This document shows positions 5,566-9,561 of a DNA stretch of 9,561 bases, piece after piece. The stretch's first letter is position 1, and each line of letters starts with the position of its first letter. The position numbers and the translations under genes are program-made. The stretch is taken from NCBI GenBank assembly GCA_024402455.1, contig JAKSTS010000067.1:1-9561 (forward strand), read 5' to 3'. A model generated the notes under the pieces. It ran no database searches and had not been told where the DNA came from. It saw only the letters and a program-made list of their open reading frames with translations. This DNA is from Treponemataceae bacterium. Lineage in GTDB: Bacteria; Spirochaetota; Spirochaetia; Treponematales; Treponemataceae.

Positions 5566-5919
5566 TTGAAAAAGTTTAATCCAGGTTTTAAAATTCTAGA
5601 CATTTTTATATTTGCGGCAATTCTTGCTGCAGGCATTTTCCTTACAAAAAATTCACTTACAAAAAAAGGAAGCACTGTAAGGGTTCTTGCAAATGGCAAT
5701 GAATATGAATTTCAAATGAAAAATGGCATTTACGAAGTAGAAGGTGTCATTGGAACTACAACTTTTCAAATAGAAGACGGCAAGGTGCATATAATTGATT
5801 CTCCATGTCCGAATAAAACGTGTGTTGAACAAGGCTGGACAAGTCCTTTAATCTGTCTTCCAAATAAAGTTATTATTACCATTGCAAATTATGGAGATTT
5901 TGATGCTGTCTCAGAATAA
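5566..5919 (+). CDS. NusG domain II-containing membrane-anchored protein
   Basis: A 117-residue protein with one N-terminal membrane anchor (about 10-28) and an exported NusG-II domain. The family hallmark is SPCPNKTCVEQGW (79-91) followed by ICLPNKVIITI (96-106), giving three conserved cysteines C81, C86 and C97. It is not the NusG transcription factor; it only shares a fold with its second domain. Such proteins recur beside Gx-transporter, RNF and flavinylation genes in anaerobes, but their biochemical role is not established. The start is TTG: an in-frame stop codon (5563-5565) directly precedes it and no ATG occurs until residue 51, so TTG is forced. A GAGAGG site lies 9 nt upstream. The stop overlaps the start of the next gene, indicating an operon. 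Confidence 0.88.
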   Translation: MKKFNPGFKILDIFIFAAILAAGIFLTKNSLTKKGSTVRVLANGNEYEFQMKNGIYEVEGVIGTTTFQIEDGKVHIIDSPCPNKTCVEQGWTSPLICLPNKVIITIANYGDFDAVSE

Positions 5920-6898
5920 AAAACGTATTGCCTATCTGTCTGCGCTTACACTGCTGTTTTCATATGCTGAATTTCTGCTGCCGCGGTTTCTGCCGTTTTT
6001 CAGGCTTGGTCTTGGAAATGTAGTAATTCTTTTGTCTTTTTCACTTGATCCGTTAAGTTTTATCCTTCTTACTGCAATAAAAGCTGTTGCCAGCTGCTTA
6101 ATGTCTGGAACTTTATTTTCTCCGTTCTTTTTGATTTCTTTTGTTCAGTCTGTGGTAAGCGGCTTGTTTATGTATGGAATTGTTAAACTGTTTCACGGCA
6201 AATTGATTAGCGTTTATGGCATTTCAATGCTTGGTTCTGCCTGCAGCGCAGTAATTCAAATTTTGCTTAGCAGTCTTTATCTTGGCGAAGGAACTAATGC
6301 GCTGCTTGGACCGATGATTTTATTCAGTTTGTTTAGTGGAATTGTTACTGCCTGTCTCAGTCAGATTCTTCATATACCGGAAGATGTTCCTAAATTAATA
6401 AAGCAGAATAACGTTGAAACAAGCGGTGAAAATGAAAAAAAGCGGAAAACAAAAACTGTCTGCATGATTTTGGCAATTTTAATTGCTTCTGTAGTTATAA
6501 TGATTATAAAAAATCTTTATGTGCTGCTTTGCGCTTTAGCATTATCTTTTATTGCCCAGATTTTATCAAAGCGAAAAATTAAAATTTTGCCGCATATTTC
6601 TATATGGCTTTTTGTTATTATTTCAACTTTGATGATGCCGCAGGGAAAAATTCTTTATTCTTTGGCTGGCTGGAACATTACAAACGGCGCTTTATTTACT
6701 GGCATTGAAAAGGCACTGAAGCTTTCTGCGTTGTCTGCTTTAAGCCAGTGCCTTGCAAGTATTCGCCCGACCGGAAACGGAATTTTATCTTTATCGTTAG
6801 CTTATTTTGGTGGTCTTTGTAAAATTTTAAACGGTTCAGAAGGCAATCTTGTTAAAAGAACACGAACCGCATTAAGTACACAGACTATTTATGAATGA
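5903..6898 (+). CDS. Gx transporter family membrane protein with C-terminal EcfT-like domain
   Basis: A 331-residue polytopic membrane protein in two parts joined by a charged linker (about 165-184). Residues 1-160 match the Gx-transporter family (RLGLGNVVILLSF, 34-46), long mislabelled heptaprenyl diphosphate synthase component I and similar to ECF-transporter substrate-binding S subunits. Residues 185-331 form further membrane segments and end with ALFTGIEKALKLSALSALSQ (263-282), which resembles the coupling helices of the ECF T subunit. No ATPase subunit is encoded nearby. ATG at 5903 is chosen because GGAG (5893-5896) lies 6 nt upstream and it is inside the end of the NusG-II gene (17-bp overlap). 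TTG 5882 and ATG 5891 are alternatives. Context with ApbE and an FMN protein suggests support of flavin-based electron transfer. The substrate is unknown. Confidence 0.82.
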   Translation: MLSQNKKRIAYLSALTLLFSYAEFLLPRFLPFFRLGLGNVVILLSFSLDPLSFILLTAIKAVASCLMSGTLFSPFFLISFVQSVVSGLFMYGIVKLFHGKLISVYGISMLGSACSAVIQILLSSLYLGEGTNALLGPMILFSLFSGIVTACLSQILHIPEDVPKLIKQNNVETSGENEKKRKTKTVCMILAILIASVVIMIIKNLYVLLCALALSFIAQILSKRKIKILPHISIWLFVIISTLMMPQGKILYSLAGWNITNGALFTGIEKALKLSALSALSQCLASIRPTGNGILSLSLAYFGGLCKILNGSEGNLVKRTRTALSTQTIYE

Positions 6899-7889
6899 TA
6901 TTTACAGAATTAAAATCTGCAAGGAGATTTAATTCTCCCTGAAGTCCTTCTGTGTAATATAAATCCTGATTTTCTGTAAAGATAATCATCTCAAAATCCG
7001 GGTGCTGCTTCCAGTAAGAAGCGGCATTTTCAAGCCCCATTACAAACATTGTTGTGCTGAGTGCATCTGCGTATAAGCCAGATTCTGTTATTATTGTTAC
7101 TCCTGCAATTCCGTTGTTAACCGGCATTCCGGTTTTTCCGTCAAAAATGTGAATGTAGTTATTGCCGTCGTCTGCCGTAAAAAAACGTTCGTAACCGCCG
7201 CTTGTAATAACAGCTTTGTCAGCAATTTTGATTACTGCTGCTGCTTTGCCTGTCCATGGACTTTTTATGCCGATATTCCATTCTGTTCCGTCGGGTTTTT
7301 TGCCAAGAGCCTGAATGTTTCCGCCTAAATCTAAAAGAGCTGAATTAATTCCATTGTTCCGCAGAAGTTTAATGGCTTCATCTCCTGTGTAGCCTTTTCC
7401 TACGGCTCCAAAATCTAATGCCATTCCCGGTTCTAAGTTTATTAAACTGCCATTGATTTGAATTTTTGAATAGTCTGTCAGTGCAAGCAGTTCTTTTATC
7501 TGGTCTTTAGAAGGAACTTTGTAATCTCCTGTCGTAAAGCCCCATGCAGATGTAACAGGGTACAGTGCAGGATTAAAAACGCCGTCTGTCTGTTTTGCAA
7601 AATTCAGGCTGTATTTTGTCAATGTCAAAGTATCATTGCTTACAGAAATATTTTCACCGTGGTTTAACCTGTAAACATCAGAAGCTGCATTTGTTGTTGA
7701 TATGTTCTGTTCAATTTGCAGGATAAGCTCTTTTGTTTTTTCAAGTGCCATATCTGATTTTTTTCCGTATGCCTGAATTGTCATAAAAGTATCCATGGCA
7801 TTTAAGGAAGCTGAAGATTTTTTTTCGTTGCATGAAGCAAATAAAAGCGTAATGAAAACAACTGCAGAAAGTAATATGAATTTTTTCAT
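6885..7889 (-). CDS. apbE: ApbE-type FAD:protein FMN transferase, lipoprotein
   Basis: The enzyme moves FMN from FAD to a threonine or serine hydroxyl of exported target proteins, forming covalent phosphoester flavins; it needs Mg2+. The 334-residue length is normal. Residues 1-20 form a lipoprotein signal with LLFASC and lipidated C20, placing it outside the inner membrane. Family motifs are MDTFMTIQAYG (32-42), PVTSAWGF (111-118), DFGAVGKGYTGDEA (159-172), LDLGGNIQALG (187-196), VITSGGYERFF (227-237) and YADALSTTMFVMG (273-285), with metal ligands D275 and T279. Treponema pallidum Ftp is a comparable lipoprotein that can also hydrolyse FAD. The stop is TAG, and the gene overlaps the facing Gx gene by 14 bp. 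It is divergent from a reductase with two SGAT motifs, its likely target. No clear ribosome binding site was found. Confidence 0.95.
   Translation of the reverse strand: MKKFILLSAVVFITLLFASCNEKKSSASLNAMDTFMTIQAYGKKSDMALEKTKELILQIEQNISTTNAASDVYRLNHGENISVSNDTLTLTKYSLNFAKQTDGVFNPALYPVTSAWGFTTGDYKVPSKDQIKELLALTDYSKIQINGSLINLEPGMALDFGAVGKGYTGDEAIKLLRNNGINSALLDLGGNIQALGKKPDGTEWNIGIKSPWTGKAAAVIKIADKAVITSGGYERFFTADDGNNYIHIFDGKTGMPVNNGIAGVTIITESGLYADALSTTMFVMGLENAASYWKQHPDFEMIIFTENQDLYYTEGLQGELNLLADFNSVNIIHK
6906..6936. repeat. Hairpin at the convergent gene ends
   Basis: AGAATTAAAATCT (6906-6918) pairs with AGATTTAATTCT (6925-6936), leaving one bulged A and a 6-nt loop (12 bp). It lies inside the last codons of apbE, just past the stop of the Gx gene. 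It has no T-run on either side, so it is at best a weak or atypical two-way terminator. Confidence 0.4.
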
Positions 7890-7961
7890 GGCGTGAGCAT
7901 ATCATAAAAAATTAAAAAAATCTCCATAGAGAAAAGGAATGTATTGTTAGTTATCAAACCA

Positions 7962-7994
7962 TTTTATGAAAGAAAAATGAATAAATTCATAAAA
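7962..7994. promoter_or_regulatory. Inverted repeat between apbE and the reductase (possible operator)
   Basis: TTTTATGAA (7962-7970) and TTCATAAAA (7986-7994) are a perfect 9-bp inverted repeat with a 15-nt gap. A nested ATGAAT-AA-ATTCAT palindrome (7977-7990) shares the right arm, so three ATGAA half-sites lie within 30 bp. It sits in the 206-nt divergent gap, where one regulator could control both genes. The motif does not match the FNR or CRP consensus well. AT-rich context makes this tentative. Confidence 0.4.
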
Positions 7995-8051
7995 AATGCA
8001 CGTTTTCTGTTGAATATTAAAGATTTTGTACTAACTATTTTTATGATAAAA

Positions 8052-8088
8052 TGATATACTCATTATGAATTTTTTATTAAATGAAGGA
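8052..8088 (+). promoter_or_regulatory. Extended -10 promoter and ribosome binding site of the reductase gene
   Basis: TGATATACT (8052-8060) is an extended -10 element (TGn plus TATACT). No good -35 is present at the usual spacing, which extended -10 promoters tolerate. Predicted start is near 8067, giving a leader of about 30 nt. GAAGGA (8083-8088) lies 7 nt before the ATG at 8096. Confidence 0.5.
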
Positions 8089-8095
8089 TTTACTT

Positions 8096-9561
8096 ATGGT
8101 AAAATCAAAGTTATTTAAGGTTATTGCAGGCATTTCTGTTACTGCAATGCTTTGGGTAATGGTTTCTTGTGGTGGTGCTAAATATAACGACGGCACATAC
8201 ACAGGAACTGCTGCTGGTCGTAATGGAGACGTTGTTGTTTCTGTTACAGTTGCTAATGGTAAAATAGCTTCTGTTGAAGTAATTCAGCATGAAGAAACAG
8301 CTGGTCTTAGCGATGCTGCAATTACAGAAGTACCTGCTTCAATCGTAAAGAAAAACTCTACAAAAGTAGATGCTGTTTCTGGTGCTACTGTTACATCTAA
8401 GGCTATTATGGCTGCTGCAGATGCTGCCCTTGCTAATGCTGGTGGAAAATCTGGTTCTGCAAAAGCTGAAAAAGCACGCAAGAACGTTGCTATTTCATAC
8501 ACAGCTGGTACATACGAAGGTACAGCAATGGGTATGAATGGTCCTGTAACATTGGAAGTAACATTCTCTAGCGATGCAATTACAGACATTAAAGTAAAAT
8601 CATCTAAAGAAACAGCACATGTTGGTGATCCTGCTTTCCCAATCATGTTCAAAGATGCTATTGAAGCTAACGGTTCTGGAATCGATGCTGTTTCTGGTGC
8701 TACATTCACTTCTTTGGCTGTAAAGAATGCTTTGACAGACGCTGCTAAAAAAGCAAACGCTTCTAAGATTGAAGAATTCAAGAAAAACAAGGTTGTTCAT
8801 TCAGCTCAGAAACCAATTGAAGAAACATATGATGTTGTAATCGTTGGTGCTGGTGGTGCTGGTATCGCTGCTGCTGCTCAGTCAGTTCAGAACGGCTACT
8901 CTGTTCTTATTATTGAGAAAAATGCCGAAGTCGGTGGTAACACTGTAGTTTCTGGCGGTCAGTTCCAGTCTGTAATGCCTTACCTTGTTTGGGAAAAAGC
9001 TAATCCAAATGCAGAAGAAGGTGTTTGTCCTCAGGATGGAAAATCATACAAGAAAGTTAAGATGGCTAACGGTAACATCGCTGTTCTTAAGACAATTCTT
9101 AACTGGAGCGAGAAGCCGTTTGACCCGGCAGGTGCTTCTGAATGGTTCGAAGCCGGCGATATCGAAAGACTTTCAACCCATGGTGTTCATCAGGAATACC
9201 TGCCAGTTCTGAAAGAACTTAAACAGGAAATCAAAGATTACCTCGCTTGGGCAGAACCAAAACTTAACAAAGGCCTTAACGAGGGTGCTCTTACATTGTT
9301 CTCAACAGTTAATCTCCATATTTTCCAGACATACTACGGCGGACTTCGTCCAAACGCAGATTTCTCATCATGGATTTATGGTGACTACGACCTCGTATGC
9401 CAGTTCATTAAAGACGGTCAGGAACTTAAAGACTGGCTCGTTGATCAGGGTTCAGCTTTTGACAACGCTACACAGCCGACAATCGTTGGTGCTTTGTGGC
9501 AGCGCGAAAACGACTACCTCAAGAGCGGTCCTACAGCTTTCCAGTGGGGAACATACTTCCA
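8096..9561 (+). CDS. Lipoprotein flavocytochrome-c-like FAD reductase with two FMN-binding domains (3' end outside window)
   Basis: Only the first 488 codons are present. Residues 1-25 form a lipoprotein signal ending VMVSC, with C25 lipidated. Two FMN_bind domains follow in tandem, about 30-115 and 135-220. They carry DAVSGATVTS (92-101) and DAVSGATFTS (197-206); T98 and T203 are the expected covalent FMN sites made by ApbE. A FAD-dependent fumarate-reductase-type domain starts near 245 with YDVVIVGAGGAGIAAAA (GxGGAG at 251-256) and GGN (280-282). Family members reduce fumarate, urocanate, acrylate-type or other unsaturated acids outside the cytoplasm. The catalytic C-terminal part is beyond the window, so the substrate cannot be named. 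No haem-binding CxxCH is seen, so FMN would feed the FAD. Codons favour GGT, GCT, TTC, AAC and AAG more than in neighbouring genes, suggesting high expression. Divergent from apbE. Confidence 0.93.
   Translation, partial: MVKSKLFKVIAGISVTAMLWVMVSCGGAKYNDGTYTGTAAGRNGDVVVSVTVANGKIASVEVIQHEETAGLSDAAITEVPASIVKKNSTKVDAVSGATVTSKAIMAAADAALANAGGKSGSAKAEKARKNVAISYTAGTYEGTAMGMNGPVTLEVTFSSDAITDIKVKSSKETAHVGDPAFPIMFKDAIEANGSGIDAVSGATFTSLAVKNALTDAAKKANASKIEEFKKNKVVHSAQKPIEETYDVVIVGAGGAGIAAAAQSVQNGYSVLIIEKNAEVGGNTVVSGGQFQSVMPYLVWEKANPNAEEGVCPQDGKSYKKVKMANGNIAVLKTILNWSEKPFDPAGASEWFEAGDIERLSTHGVHQEYLPVLKELKQEIKDYLAWAEPKLNKGLNEGALTLFSTVNLHIFQTYYGGLRPNADFSSWIYGDYDLVCQFIKDGQELKDWLVDQGSAFDNATQPTIVGALWQRENDYLKSGPTAFQWGTYF

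Noticed and set aside
5566..5919. Transcription factor NusG
   Set aside because: There is no NGN domain; the protein has a membrane anchor and the three-cysteine exported NusG-II pattern.
5903..6898. Heptaprenyl diphosphate synthase component I
   Set aside because: This is a historical family label. The protein is a polytopic membrane protein with transporter-like features and no prenyl-synthase aspartate motifs.
8284..8790. 168-residue minus-strand ORF rich in Ala, Ser and Phe
   Set aside because: It is the antisense shadow of the GCT- and GGT-rich reductase gene, whose plus-strand reading shows clear FMN_bind motifs.
1..9561. CRISPR array, tRNA, rRNA or insertion sequence
   Set aside because: No regularly spaced repeats, cloverleaf or transposase motifs were seen by eye.

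Overview
This 9.6 kb window looks like a chromosomal segment of a low-GC anaerobe, most likely a Treponema-like spirochaete. The arguments are the AT-rich codon use, a CheX-type chemotaxis phosphatase, an ApbE that is itself a lipoprotein (as in the Treponema pallidum Ftp protein), spirochaete-style loose lipoboxes, and the NusG-II / Gx-transporter / ApbE / FMN-binding flavocytochrome set. A low-GC Firmicute is not excluded. No rRNA, tRNA, CRISPR array or insertion sequence was seen.

Layout, left to right. (1) 1-1303: a GC-rich hairpin, then a minus-strand AAA ATPase of the AAA_14/DUF4143 family, with a 9-bp inverted repeat lying on its promoter. (2) 1304-1987: a gene-poor stretch. It holds two very small plus-strand ORFs that each follow a near-identical copy of the same strong ribosome binding site, then a large AT-rich hairpin and a bidirectional terminator. 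(3) 1948-2449, minus: cheX as its own unit, with a clear extended -10 promoter and a textbook terminator. (4) 2583-3922, minus: a PilZ-domain protein whose end overlaps an RlmM-like 2'-O-ribose methyltransferase. (5) 4157-5401, plus: a membrane-anchored HD-GYP protein, divergent from the PilZ gene. A perfect 14-bp inverted repeat lies between them. (6) 5449-9561: a flavin/redox block.

The flavin/redox block is the coherent system of the window. A small membrane-anchored NusG-II domain protein (TTG start) overlaps a two-part membrane protein of the Gx-transporter family. Facing it and overlapping it by 14 bp at the 3' ends is a lipoprotein ApbE, the enzyme that attaches FMN covalently to SGAT-type threonines. 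Divergent from apbE is a large predicted lipoprotein with two tandem FMN-binding domains, each carrying an SGAT flavinylation motif, followed by a FAD-dependent reductase domain that runs off the window. The inference is that ApbE flavinylates this reductase outside the cytoplasmic membrane, for anaerobic respiration on an organic acceptor such as a fumarate- or urocanate-like compound. The NusG-II and Gx proteins would support that electron-transfer or cofactor machinery. The reductase also has visibly more biased codons than its neighbours, which suggests high expression.

The PilZ and HD-GYP genes form a second functional theme: a likely c-di-GMP receptor next to a likely c-di-GMP phosphodiesterase. 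With CheX they suggest signalling and motility control, but no flagellar or other chemotaxis gene lies in the window.
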